Shown here: positions 46,101-53,651 of the stretch, in pieces
How the letters are laid out: every line of letters begins with the position of its first letter
Numbering within the stretch: the stretch's first letter is position 1
NCBI GenBank assembly: GCA_934247935.1
Contig: CAKQKE010000011.1
Location: 1-64,000 of the forward strand
DNA from: an uncultured Clostridia bacterium
Lineage (GTDB): Bacteria; Bacillota; Clostridia; Christensenellales; Borkfalkiaceae
Length of the DNA: 64,000 nucleotides
Direction: 5' to 3'
The notes under the pieces: generated by a model
What the model was told of the DNA's origin: nothing
What the model saw: only the letters and a program-made list of their open reading frames with translations
The model's database searches: none
Made by a program: the position numbers and the translations under genes

Positions 46101-48009
46101 CGGAAGTAACGTATTTTACCGTCACGCCCGTTATGTTGCCGTTTGCCTTCATTCTTACAAGCAAGGTGTTTTGCATTGTCAGAAGCGCGCTGTAACGTTG
46201 ACCTCTCGTCTCGTTGATTTCGGGAGAAGTAATTTCGCCGCTGCCGTTTTCAAGTGCGATTTTCATTGCTCCGTCTTCATAAGACACGCTTGCGTTTTCG
46301 GCTTTAAAAGTGCTTACCGCAGCCTCGTTTTTAAACTCTAAATCGAGATAGCCTACGTTTTCATAGTCCAATTCGGTATGTGAAACCTTGAGATTTTTTA
46401 CCGAACAAGCGTCGTACCAAGTACAAAGCAACGCCCTCGTCCACAACGTTTCGCCCCTCGTGTCGAACATTTTATACATTAATCTGCCGTTTAAATAAGC
46501 GACGAGATAATTTTCGTCCAGAACGACTTTCATGTGTATCCAGTTGCCCGAAGAAGTTTCGCCGAAACCCGTACCCGTAAGCACTTGTCTCAACAAGAGA
46601 TTGTCGCCCTTTTTCACTCTAGAAACCGGGTCTTCGGGGGTGTTGGGAGCAACGTCGAGCAAATAATAACCTTTAGAGGTGTTGATTTGAAGTGCGCAAA
46701 AGCCTTCGCCGTTATATGCGCGGACGTATCTTATATCCGCTTCGATTGTATTCATTCCCTCGCGCGAGCCGGTGTATTCGATTATCGACGCATATGCCGT
46801 GGTCGTGTAAACCACCTCGCCGTTTTCGTCTGAAATCGTCCACGATCCGTCGGCTTCCCAATCACCCGTAATGGGAGTGTCGGGCGTCTCTACTTCTTCT
46901 TTTGAAAGAGCCGGATCTTTAATTTCGTTGGCGCACTTCCACGAACAAACAAGCGCGCGTTGCCACTTGATATTGCTTGAAACGATGCCATCGAAACACT
47001 TTACGCCGTTTATATAGCCCGCGTAATAACCGCCTTGCAATATAAATTTGATATCGATATCGCTTGCGCCGCTCACGTCGCCGTAAGTTTGCTCGTCGAG
47101 ATTTACGCTTTTAATAGTGCTGTCGCCGTATTTAAGCGCAGCGACTTTTTGTTCGGCTTCGGTCAATACGTGGAAATAATAATATCCCGTTTGCACGTTT
47201 ATTTGTATACCGACCTGCGCGTCCCACGCAAAAGTTTTTTGATAATTGAATTTTGCGCTAACGGCGTTATTTTCGCCGAAATCGCCCTTATATTCAACAA
47301 CTGCGCTGCCTTCCGAAGTGCATTTATACGCTCCGTTTTCTCCTGCGGTATATAAGGCGTTGTTTTTCCAACTTCCTTCACCCGCGGGCGGAGTCGGTAC
47401 GTCGGTCGCGTCCTTTTCGCTTACCGACAAAGCCAAATCTTTTACTTTGTTGTGCGCTTTCCAAGAGCAAATAAGAGCCCTCGTCCAAGGAAATTCGCCG
47501 TCGAGCGTGCCTTTAAAACACAACTTTCCGTTTATATAGCCCGCATAATAGTCGTCCATCAAAATAAGTTTCATTTCCGCCCACACGTCGGGTTGAATCG
47601 TTCCGTAAAAATCGGGGTCTAAATCTTTGCTTGCGATAATGCTGTCGCCGTATTTAAACACGGCTTGTTTTGTCTCGTTGGCGGTCAATATACATAACAA
47701 ATAGTAATTGTTGCCGCTGTTTATCTGAATATCGACTTGCGCGTCGCCCGCACACGATTGCTGATAAGAAAATTTTGCGCTCACGGTATTATATTTGGTA
47801 AAATCGTCCGCAAAATATTCCACTACCGAACTGCCTTCGCTCACGCAAGTATACAAATCGTTGCCGTCGTCGTCTTGCGAAAGCGTATAGCCGGATTTTG
47901 CCGTCCACCCCTCCGCTTTGACGATTATCGAATCAACTGCGCCTATCATCGCGAAAACGCTGACGATAAACAAGCACAATATCGTTGTAAATTTGCATTT
48001 TTTAGTCAT
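43159..48009 (-). CDS. Second giant secreted GH28-like beta-helix surface protein
   Basis: A 1616-aa paralogue of the 33966 product. Signal peptide MTKKCKFTTILCLFIVSVFAMIGAVDS. Three beta-sandwich modules (about 35-195, 210-365, 385-545), a fourth plus Ig-like part, then a beta-helix (about 820-1195) opening ADQFGAKGDSYTDDTEAIQ. GH28-type motifs are spaced as in the paralogue: TSDGF (near 1041) and TSDDS (near 1063), but the GHG motif reads GFG (GGFGISF near 1104), so a conserved His is missing. The C-terminus lacks FIVAR repeats; it has an Ig/invasin-like module and tail SGCKSSVGGTVQLAAIMML..RKKK. Probably cotranscribed with the oxidoreductase gene upstream. Altered or lost hydrolysis is possible. 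Confidence 0.77.
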   Translation of the reverse strand: MTKKCKFTTILCLFIVSVFAMIGAVDSIIVKAEGWTAKSGYTLSQDDDGNDLYTCVSEGSSVVEYFADDFTKYNTVSAKFSYQQSCAGDAQVDIQINSGNNYYLLCILTANETKQAVFKYGDSIIASKDLDPDFYGTIQPDVWAEMKLILMDDYYAGYINGKLCFKGTLDGEFPWTRALICSWKAHNKVKDLALSVSEKDATDVPTPPAGEGSWKNNALYTAGENGAYKCTSEGSAVVEYKGDFGENNAVSAKFNYQKTFAWDAQVGIQINVQTGYYYFHVLTEAEQKVAALKYGDSTIKSVNLDEQTYGDVSGASDIDIKFILQGGYYAGYINGVKCFDGIVSSNIKWQRALVCSWKCANEIKDPALSKEEVETPDTPITGDWEADGSWTISDENGEVVYTTTAYASIIEYTGSREGMNTIEADIRYVRAYNGEGFCALQINTSKGYYLLDVAPNTPEDPVSRVKKGDNLLLRQVLTGTGFGETSSGNWIHMKVVLDENYLVAYLNGRLMYKMFDTRGETLWTRALLCTWYDACSVKNLKVSHTELDYENVGYLDLEFKNEAAVSTFKAENASVSYEDGAMKIALENGSGEITSPEINETRGQRYSALLTMQNTLLVRMKANGNITGVTVKYVTSDDGEYSEQKSKYFAVNLTDGYAPYYFNLSDTAGMTGYLRGFKLIFEGETTGNATEVYIDAITFEREDPVYPFAGEVTECKGDPDTNKVTVKGKVDKKYAGKRVHIYRSSVENYLESLDFKGLVLENSAKVAANGEFTVNFSAIDSDGRLKLAYLFIAAVENIKVAPSFKIENYADFSEKVTRFEISGPTVYADQFGAKGDSYTDDTEAIQKAIDYIKSQGGGKLILRGDTSTPYGSRYIATHLRLADNMEFEIEKGAILWQSSRESDYHYEKYEKNSLYDTSKPTYGHDVGINGIRWCHAGSTVNYPLLFLNKLQNVRLTGEGTIRMTDIGAEEPDANYFLGNPQKNVGCTNRIHILPICVYNCENIDITNLTIARSNIWHMYMSFSKNIYVANILEKEVGCATSDGFTVTSDKDVIIDRVMTYTSDDSIGLCTCYDDPRGFLFRPSRPGEDNACENLVLRNSYFWGGFGISFIPWGSGAPNSYLEELRDIEIHDCVLGGEKSVGCWTDDPFYGNSKYDSYDQSEDNDHTPVKNVHFYNNVYLKGFEYYLGNVKLKVTNLVVEDNDDPSARSQTNFKLGSFDKVVRTGANFPDESSYVTGLSYWSFSGDKQNFGTEKIADGMGYSGYIKHNGELFQGLYLEQGTYKFTIKTLDSTGKLSLFVRDSFGMLLHTGEAQISDDFTTSTLVFSVNYAGNYRIGAMFDGDESQIAYIDDANVEYTGTSEVSGEYFKDKFDGKNLLINFDVCKLDGGKLLLKSDLRRNNIESKGSYKRFDMAMKFNVVNSGNRGAIVLTFKNYAGFSTDFNINLANYTSGEHRLTAKYSGGKLAVYIDGMLVEERANESRNALFFTINTSGAEVAVSTFEIAEPNSLNVDKAMYKVTLENKDNLNVSLNSGDEYADGSTVNFIVDGNAEVYVNGAKTESVDGIYTFTVNGNTTVTVKVVKKSGCKSSVGGTVQLAAIMMLVSVAIFVRKKKTKFDI

Positions 48010-48330
48010 TTTTGCTCTCCTTTTTAGTTGAAAAACTTTTTTGATTGAAAAAATTTGCCTTTGATTAAAAATGTTTAATTTTGAGTTGATATTTTTAATT
48101 TTAAATTAAAAATTTTGCCTTTTTGTCGGAATTTTTGCTTTTTCGGTGAAATAATTGTTTTTGAATTAAAAAAAATTGCCTTTTTATAAAATTTTTATAA
48201 CTAACCCCTATTTTTACTTTATTAAAACGCCTCGTATGCGCATTACGCAGCGTTTTACCGAAATTTTTAAGCCTGTCGATTAAATTTTATCGGCGGGATT
48301 TTTGTCTCGGGTAATGTAGTAAATAAAGGA
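48010..48330. other. 321-bp AT-rich gap between oxidoreductase and GH28-like genes
   Basis: Low-complexity TTTTAATT/ATTTTTGCCTTTTT-type text with no clear promoter, terminator or open frame. Probably an internal spacer of one transcript. Confidence 0.4.
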
Positions 48331-49587
48331 TTATTTATCTTTGTTTTGTTCTTCGTAAAATTTGCGTTTTATTTCGTCGTAAATTTCGTCGGGAATCACC
48401 GCGTCGCCTTTAGAACACGACGGCAAAACGTCTTTACCGGCGATGTTTTCGTCAACGCACGCCACGTCTCCGCGATAACGTTCTCTCACTTTTTTATCCC
48501 TGAAATCTGGTATTTCTTGCGGAATTTCGCCGTTCAACGCCGATTTGTACGCAAACAACCCCGGTAAAAACATATCGGTCGCTTCGTACACGTCGATTAC
48601 GTCGGCTTTTTCTCCCTTAACCGCACTTACAAAATTTTTAAGCATAACATAGTCTGCGCGGGCATGAAAAGACCTTACGTCGAGATTTTCGGGATACTGA
48701 TATTCGGGCACGAATTTATCTATTTCGTCACAAGACTTGCCCTCTTCGGTATCGAGAGACACGTAAACCGTGCCCTCTGGCTCTTTAGCGGCGGTGCGCG
48801 CGCTTTCTATTCTGCCGAGACTACCGTAAATTGCGTAATATACGCTGTTTTTAGTGAGTTCGCCGTGCAAACTTTTGACTATCGCGCCGTTGTTTAAAAC
48901 CACGTTTTCAACCGCAAACGGAGCGGAATACGCACCCATTCTGTACATTTTATTGTTATATTTTCCCTCGAACCCCACCACGCTTACCGGTCTTAATCCC
49001 GTGGAGTGAATGATTGGACCTAAAGAGTGCGTGCAGTAATAAAACGCGTGTTTGCGATTGCGCCAATGGTTTTTGTCGCCGTAAGTAAGCCTGGGCCAGA
49101 TGTCCTCGCAATTATGCACGTATTCGCCCTCGGCATACTCTATTTCGCCCAAAAGTTTTTTATCGCACAGCCTTTTCATCTCTCTTGCGGCGTCAGAATA
49201 ACAGTAATTTTCGCCGTAAACGTATATGGCGTCGCTTTTTTCGACGGCATCGCAAAGTCTGACAATCTCGTCTAAATTTCTCGCAAGCACCACTTCACTT
49301 AAAACGGAAATGTGCTTTTCAAGACAGCGTATAGCAAACGGAACGTGTTCGTTTGCATAATTAGCCAAAATTACCGCGTCTATTCCACTTTCGATAAAAT
49401 CGTCGAAATTTTCATAAAGTTCAGCCGTAACGCCGTTTTCTTTAAGCGCGTGGTCAACTTCGTTTAATACGTCTTTGTTGAAATCGCACACGGCGTGCAG
49501 TTCTATTCTGTCATCGAGCATGCAATAGTAAATTAAATCTTTACCTCTGCCGCCGCCCATGACGCCCAATTTAATTTTTTTGTCCAT
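48331..49587 (-). CDS. Gfo/Idh/MocA-family NAD(P)-dependent oxidoreductase
   Basis: A 418-aa cytoplasmic dehydrogenase-like protein. The N-terminal Rossmann motif is LGVMGGGRGKDL, then ILANYANEH..FAIRCLEK. The usual EKP motif with a catalytic Lys reads SEVV here, so the lysine is replaced, as in some sugar-modifying members. The C-terminal Gfo/Idh fold carries WRNRKHAFYYCTHSLGP. I placed the start at the ATG at 49587; the longer frame has a basic non-family extension. Between an AraC gene and the GH28-like genes, it probably acts on a sugar released from the polysaccharide. Substrate is unknown. Confidence 0.78.
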   Translation of the reverse strand: MDKKIKLGVMGGGRGKDLIYYCMLDDRIELHAVCDFNKDVLNEVDHALKENGVTAELYENFDDFIESGIDAVILANYANEHVPFAIRCLEKHISVLSEVVLARNLDEIVRLCDAVEKSDAIYVYGENYCYSDAAREMKRLCDKKLLGEIEYAEGEYVHNCEDIWPRLTYGDKNHWRNRKHAFYYCTHSLGPIIHSTGLRPVSVVGFEGKYNNKMYRMGAYSAPFAVENVVLNNGAIVKSLHGELTKNSVYYAIYGSLGRIESARTAAKEPEGTVYVSLDTEEGKSCDEIDKFVPEYQYPENLDVRSFHARADYVMLKNFVSAVKGEKADVIDVYEATDMFLPGLFAYKSALNGEIPQEIPDFRDKKVRERYRGDVACVDENIAGKDVLPSCSKGDAVIPDEIYDEIKRKFYEEQNKDK

Positions 49588-49699
49588 AATTTTTCTCTTT
49601 TTCCGCTTTTGAAAACCTTGTTGTAAAAATTTTCGTTTTTCAAAAAGCAATTTTAGTTTTTTTTGAAATAATCGACACCATTTCGTTATGTTCGTTAGT

Positions 49700-49768
49700 A
49701 TTTTAACATTGAATTTCAATCTTTGCAATGAAATTTTTATCGCAACTTGTGGAATTTTTATCTGTTTT
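49700..49768 (-). promoter_or_regulatory. Promoter plus conserved 43-base block (copy 3) for the oxidoreductase gene
   Basis: Minus strand: -10 TAAAAT (49700-49705), 17-base spacer, -35 TTGCAA (49723-49728). The 43-base block (49726-49768; starts CAATGAAATTTTTATCGCAA) abuts the -35 and matches copy 1 at about 34 of 43 positions. It lies in the divergent gap next to the AraC gene at 50203. Confidence 0.6.
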
Positions 49769-49909
49769 TTGGCAATAATTTTTTATTCCAAACGTTTGAC
49801 AGTTTATAAAAAAGCGGTTATGATAAAAAAGAACCGCGCTTTTAAGGCGACTTTATATACGCTTTTATATGCGCTTTATATGCGGCAAAAATTTATTAAA
49901 ACCATTTCG

Positions 49910-50170
49910 TACGTATTTCAAACCTTGGTAGAACAAACCGCAAATACGGCACGTTTTTATCGTTTTCTGCATATTATTGCGGCACGTAGTGTTTTTACGC
50001 CGTAAAGTCGACCGCAAAATATACAAGTCGGTCTTTTTTTGCATATGGCTGCGGCTTGTTTGGACAAGGCAAACGGCTGAACACGTACTATACGTACTTG
50101 AAAGTCGTTTAACGCAGTACAAATCGACTTGACGGCGCAAAAATTGTTCTAATGGGGTTTGAAATACGTA
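49910..50170. repeat. 261-bp copy of the TIR element with a nested insertion
   Basis: Ends TACGTATTTCAAACCTTGG.. and ..TGGGGTTTGAAATACGTA match the 106-bp copy at 10723-10828. The extra 152 bp (49994-50145) interrupts the element. It ends 32 bases before the AraC start codon. Confidence 0.75.
49994..50145 (+). mobile_element. Nested 152-bp insertion with inverted ends and GTT duplication
   Basis: Flanked by GTT (49991-49993) and GTT (50146-50148), where the short copy has a single GTT. Ends TTTACGCCGTAAAGTCGA and (complement of the other end) TTTTTGCGCCGTCAAGTCGA are inverted. Inside, GACCG..CGGTC followed by seven T (about 50010-50040) looks like a plus-strand terminator in the AraC leader. 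No coding capacity. Confidence 0.55.
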
Positions 50171-50202
50171 TGTATCAAATATAAATTTCAGGAGTAACGC
50201 TT

Positions 50203-51033
50203 ATGTTGCAGCACAACACGGAAAGCATTTGCCAGTTTCCGCGCAATAAAACCGATTATGAAAGCACTTTAAATATAGTGCATTTTGTGTACGAGCCTCA
50301 TCCGCTTAATTGCGAACAGTTTGAAATAAGAAATTATTTCACGCTGTATTTTGTAATTTCCGGCACTTGCACTTTTGAAACCGACTATAAAAAATTTGAT
50401 TTGAAAAAGGGAGATATGTTTTTCGTTTTCCCCGATAAACGCTTTAAATATACGCACGACAAAGCGAAATTTATTTATATCTCGTTTACCAATATCGAGG
50501 CAAAACAAACGCTTGACAGGTTAAACGTGAGTTACGTTTCGCCCGTGGTGAGAAATCAAACCCATCTTATAACGGTGTTTAAAAAAGAATTCGAGGTGTC
50601 GAGGCAAAACCTTATGCCCGACTTAACCGCAAAAGGACTTTTATTTTTGACTTTCGGGCATTTTTACAGTCACGACAATACAACCTCGTCGGAAGATAAA
50701 AAACACAAAACCATTAAAGAAATCGTGGCGTATATCGACAAAAATTACCAAGACGCCGACCTTACTCTTAAAAAATTGAGCGACGAGCATTATTATCATT
50801 TCAATTACATTTCCCAGACTTTTAAGGAAATTATGGGCGTGCCTTTTGTAAAATACATCACTTCGGTGCGAATTAAAAAGGCGCAAACCCTTTTGGAAAC
50901 GACCAATTTAAGCATTGCGCAAATCGCCGACGCCGTCGGCTTTAAAGACTCGAGTTATTTTGAAAAGGTTTTTAAAAAAATAAAACAAATCACTCCCACA
51001 AAATACCGCGATTTATATTCGGTAAAGAAATAA
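50203..51033 (+). CDS. AraC-family transcriptional regulator
   Basis: A 276-aa regulator. An N-terminal cupin-like sensing domain (FVISGTCTFETDYKKFDLKKGDMFFVFPD, about 50-85 in pieces) is followed by a C-terminal AraC DNA-binding domain with two helix-turn-helix motifs (DLTLKKLSDEHYYHFNYISQTFKE; LSIAQIADAVGFKDSSYFEKVFK). Ribosome site AGGAG eight bases before the ATG. It probably senses a sugar and activates the neighbouring polysaccharide genes; the 43-base block upstream of three of them is the likely operator. Its own leader contains the 261-bp repeat element. Confidence 0.9.
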   Translation: MLQHNTESICQFPRNKTDYESTLNIVHFVYEPHPLNCEQFEIRNYFTLYFVISGTCTFETDYKKFDLKKGDMFFVFPDKRFKYTHDKAKFIYISFTNIEAKQTLDRLNVSYVSPVVRNQTHLITVFKKEFEVSRQNLMPDLTAKGLLFLTFGHFYSHDNTTSSEDKKHKTIKEIVAYIDKNYQDADLTLKKLSDEHYYHFNYISQTFKEIMGVPFVKYITSVRIKKAQTLLETTNLSIAQIADAVGFKDSSYFEKVFKKIKQITPTKYRDLYSVKK

Positions 51034-51374
51034 GTTTAATCTTTGTTTTTGATTTTTATTGCGGCTTGCGGCGTTTAATTTTTGCAAGTTTTTAAATTTT
51101 TAATATTTATAACTTGTTGTATTTGTAATTTTTGCATTTGTAATTTGAAAATGTTTAAATTTGCGGCACTGCCGCATCAACACTTTACTTTTAACCTATA
51201 ATACTTAAATTTGTTTCTGCAAATTTTTACACTAAACTTTTAATTATTTGTGAAATTGCCGCAAATTTTTAAATGTTTATATTTTACATTTTGCTGTTAA
51301 ATTTATTTATTTTCAAGCAAACTATTTAATTGCAACTTTAATAGTATTTTTTTAAGGCGGCAAATACGATTTTT

Positions 51375-51409
51375 AAAAGGCGCAGCGAATTTTCTTCGCT
51401 GCGCCTTTT
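51375..51409 (+). terminator. Terminator of the AraC gene
   Basis: Perfect 15-bp stem AAAAGGCGCAGCGAA / TTCGCTGCGCCTTTT with a 5-base loop. It lies about 340 AT-rich bases past the stop. Confidence 0.7.
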
Positions 51410-51536
51410 GCTATAAAATCTTTAATTATTTTTACCAAATTGCTGTATTACCATTTTAAAAATATGTGAATATTTATAATATTTTATTTGCTTGAAATTT
51501 GCCAAAACAATAATATAAAATACAATTTTTAATAAA

Positions 51537-51669
51537 TAGATTTATTCACTATTCTTTCTCTTTTAATATAAATATAACACCAACGCTCATTAAGTAGATT
51601 TATACATAATTTTTTTAATTTAAACATACCCAACAACGCTCATTAAGTTGATTTATTTACTATTCTCTT
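51537..51669. repeat. Short direct-repeat array
   Basis: CAACGCTCATTAAGT(A/T)GATTTAT occurs at 51581 and 51634; GATTTATT(C/T)ACTATTCT occurs near 51539 and 51650. Partial tandem units of about 53-110 bp in AT-rich non-coding DNA. Confidence 0.6.
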
Positions 51670-51683
51670 TTTCAACATAAAAT

Positions 51684-51709
51684 CCCCGCAAGCCGAACGG
51701 CTTGCGGGG
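51684..51709 (-). terminator. Terminator of the DUF6273-like lipoprotein
   Basis: CCCCGCAAGCCG / CGGCTTGCGGGG, followed on the minus strand by ATTTTATG. Confidence 0.75.
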
Positions 51710-51758
51710 GTGTTTAGGTTTTTTAATTCATTTTGTTGTTTTTGTTTTTATTTTAATT

Positions 51759-53072
51759 TTAAGCAATACTAATTTGCATTGCTGGCACAACGCCGTAATA
51801 AATATCAAAAGAAACATATTGTTTACTATAACCGCCACCATAACTAACACATAAAGCATAATTATCCTGACTATCGCAAGGCGAACGAAGCCACCAATTT
51901 CCGCAATTTTCATAATTCTCCATATCGTAATATGCTCCCTTTGCTTTTGCAAAATCGGTTACTTTAAATTGCTTTTCGGTATTGCTTTTAAGATATCCGA
52001 ATTTGCTTGCTTCGCTATAACTCAATGCATACATTTTATCTAACGTATTTTCACAAGCATATTTATTTGAGGAACTTTCGGTAGTTTTCGCGTTGTTGTC
52101 TACCTCGGTCATAATTATTGCGTTTTGTTGTACTGAAGTAAATGCAAAATTATAAAAACCGTTATTCAAAAATTCTCTTAACGTAGAATATTTATAATTG
52201 TTCGGATATATCGTTGCCCCATCTATGTTTCTATTATCACTATTTTTGTAGTAACGAGATGCGTCAAGAATTAAAGTGCTTACTACTTTGATAGACTCAT
52301 TGTCTTCTTCCAACACTTTCCATTTTATAGGCTCTACCTTGAACCATTCGACAATGTTGAATGTTATCTTTGCGCCGTCACTGTATTTGTAATATACAGT
52401 TTTGCCTTGTTTATCTTTATAACTACCGGATTTGCTCGGCTTTGCCGTTATTTTTGCATATTCTTCTCCGTTGTACTCGTAATAACCTCTTTCGTTTGTC
52501 TCGGTCAATGCATTTAATTCAGATAATAAAGTCTCATCGCTGACGTGAGTTTGAGGGTAACTGCCAAAATCGACGTACTTCTTCCCGTTTTCTTCATATA
52601 TTTTATCTATAGGTAGACCTATTTTAGGTATTACTTCGATTTTTCGCTTTTTACAATTTTTACAAGTATAAATCTTTTCGCCGTCTTCACTCCTTGTCGG
52701 CTGTTTGGTTATTACTCCTTCGTCATAATTATGCCCGTCTTTTACGCAATCTCTTCCAAACAGTGCAACTAAATCATTTGTCGCAATCGCATATATCCAT
52801 TCCGTTTCGCTGCCGGTATAATCGGGGTAATTATCTTTAAATATTTCGTAAGCGGATTTACCTTGATCTCCCTTATCTCCTTTCTCTCCCGCTGCTCCTT
52901 TAAGCCAATTCAAAAAGTCTTGTTCCGTTCCGCTGTGTCCGTTTTCCACCCAGATTTGATATGCAGACTTTCCCTCTGCACCGTTTTTTCCATCTTGTCC
53001 GCAACCGACAAAACCCGTAGCGCACACTACCACAAGCACGCACGCAATTAAAAGTGATACAATTTTCTTCAT
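51759..53072 (-). CDS. Lipoprotein with collagen-like stretch and DUF6273-like domain
   Basis: A 437-aa lipoprotein: signal peptide with lipobox FVGC (Cys24). A short collagen-like Gly-X-Y segment (GQDGKNGAEGKSAYQIW, then GAAGEKGDKGDQGKSAYEIF) duplicates a KSAYxIxxxN motif. A CKNCKKRKIEVIP zinc-ribbon-like piece lies near residue 137. The C-terminal domain (about 160-437) has VDFGSYPQT, IKWKVLEE and GNWWLRSPCDS, the pattern of DUF6273/YjdB-like surface proteins. Exposed on the outer membrane face; function unknown. Transcribed from a consensus promoter through a 310-base structured leader. Confidence 0.7.
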   Translation of the reverse strand: MKKIVSLLIACVLVVVCATGFVGCGQDGKNGAEGKSAYQIWVENGHSGTEQDFLNWLKGAAGEKGDKGDQGKSAYEIFKDNYPDYTGSETEWIYAIATNDLVALFGRDCVKDGHNYDEGVITKQPTRSEDGEKIYTCKNCKKRKIEVIPKIGLPIDKIYEENGKKYVDFGSYPQTHVSDETLLSELNALTETNERGYYEYNGEEYAKITAKPSKSGSYKDKQGKTVYYKYSDGAKITFNIVEWFKVEPIKWKVLEEDNESIKVVSTLILDASRYYKNSDNRNIDGATIYPNNYKYSTLREFLNNGFYNFAFTSVQQNAIIMTEVDNNAKTTESSSNKYACENTLDKMYALSYSEASKFGYLKSNTEKQFKVTDFAKAKGAYYDMENYENCGNWWLRSPCDSQDNYALCVSYGGGYSKQYVSFDIYYGVVPAMQISIA

Positions 53073-53079
53073 GTTTGTT

Positions 53080-53419
53080 ATCTCCTTTTTTATATTAAAA
53101 AAACCTCGGCGTTTGCCGAAGTCTTAAAGACGATAACAATCAGTCAAAACAAAACCTACTTAAATTTTAAGGCTAAATTCAGGCGCAACGCCTGAACGGT
53201 TTTTGTATGTTTTCGCAGTCGCAAACGACGGCATATTTCGCCGTTTATCCCACAAAACGTCGCAACCACTTTAAAAATCAAACACCCTTAAAACTTGACG
53301 AAATTCGGTTTTTTCTCAACTAAAAAACTACCCCCCCCCCGAATTTTTTAATCGAGAGGAGATTAGGCTTAACCAATTTCTTTTTTTCCCATTATACACT
53401 ATTGACTTTTATGTGTCAA
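53080..53419 (-). promoter_or_regulatory. Consensus promoter and structured leader with internal terminator and G10 tract
   Basis: Minus strand: -35 TTGACA (53414-53419), 17-base spacer, -10 TATAAT (53391-53396). The ~310-base leader contains ten consecutive G (53331-53340), a hairpin TTCAGGCG-3-CGCCTGAA (53178-53196), and just before the ribosome site an intrinsic-terminator structure CTTCGGC-aaac-GCCGAGG followed by seven T (about 53098-53121). Layout resembles an attenuator or riboswitch; I cannot match a known class. Confidence 0.6.
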
Positions 53420-53514
53420 TTCAATTTATTAAAATTTTACCGTTGCCGCAATATATTCGTTTTTAATTTTTAATCGAAAACAGTGATGCTTTACGTCATT
53501 GTTTATATAGTTTT

Positions 53515-53550
53515 GCCGTTTTTACGCAATACGTATGCGGTAAATGAGAC
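53515..53550. repeat. ACGT-centred palindrome, copy 9 (diverged)
   Basis: GCCGTTTTTACGCAATACGTATGCGGTAAATGAGAC (shown as GCCGTTTTTACGCAATAC plus GTATGCGGTAAATGAGAC). The left half matches the family fully; the right half is eroded. Confidence 0.6.
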
Positions 53551-53651
53551 AAATTTAATATAAAACGCTTTCCGTAAAATCATTTAAAACGCACCGCCGA
53601 CACAAAGCAAAGGCACCGCCGACACACTGCACCGCGGTCGCGATTTTTTAA

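Noticed and set aside
33966..48009. LPXTG sortase signals on the giant surface proteins
   Set aside because: No LPXTG-like motif precedes the C-terminal helix; the conserved residues are Gly-Cys.
51537..51669. Iteron-type origin from short direct repeats
   Set aside because: Only two or three irregular copies in AT-rich DNA, with no replication gene nearby.
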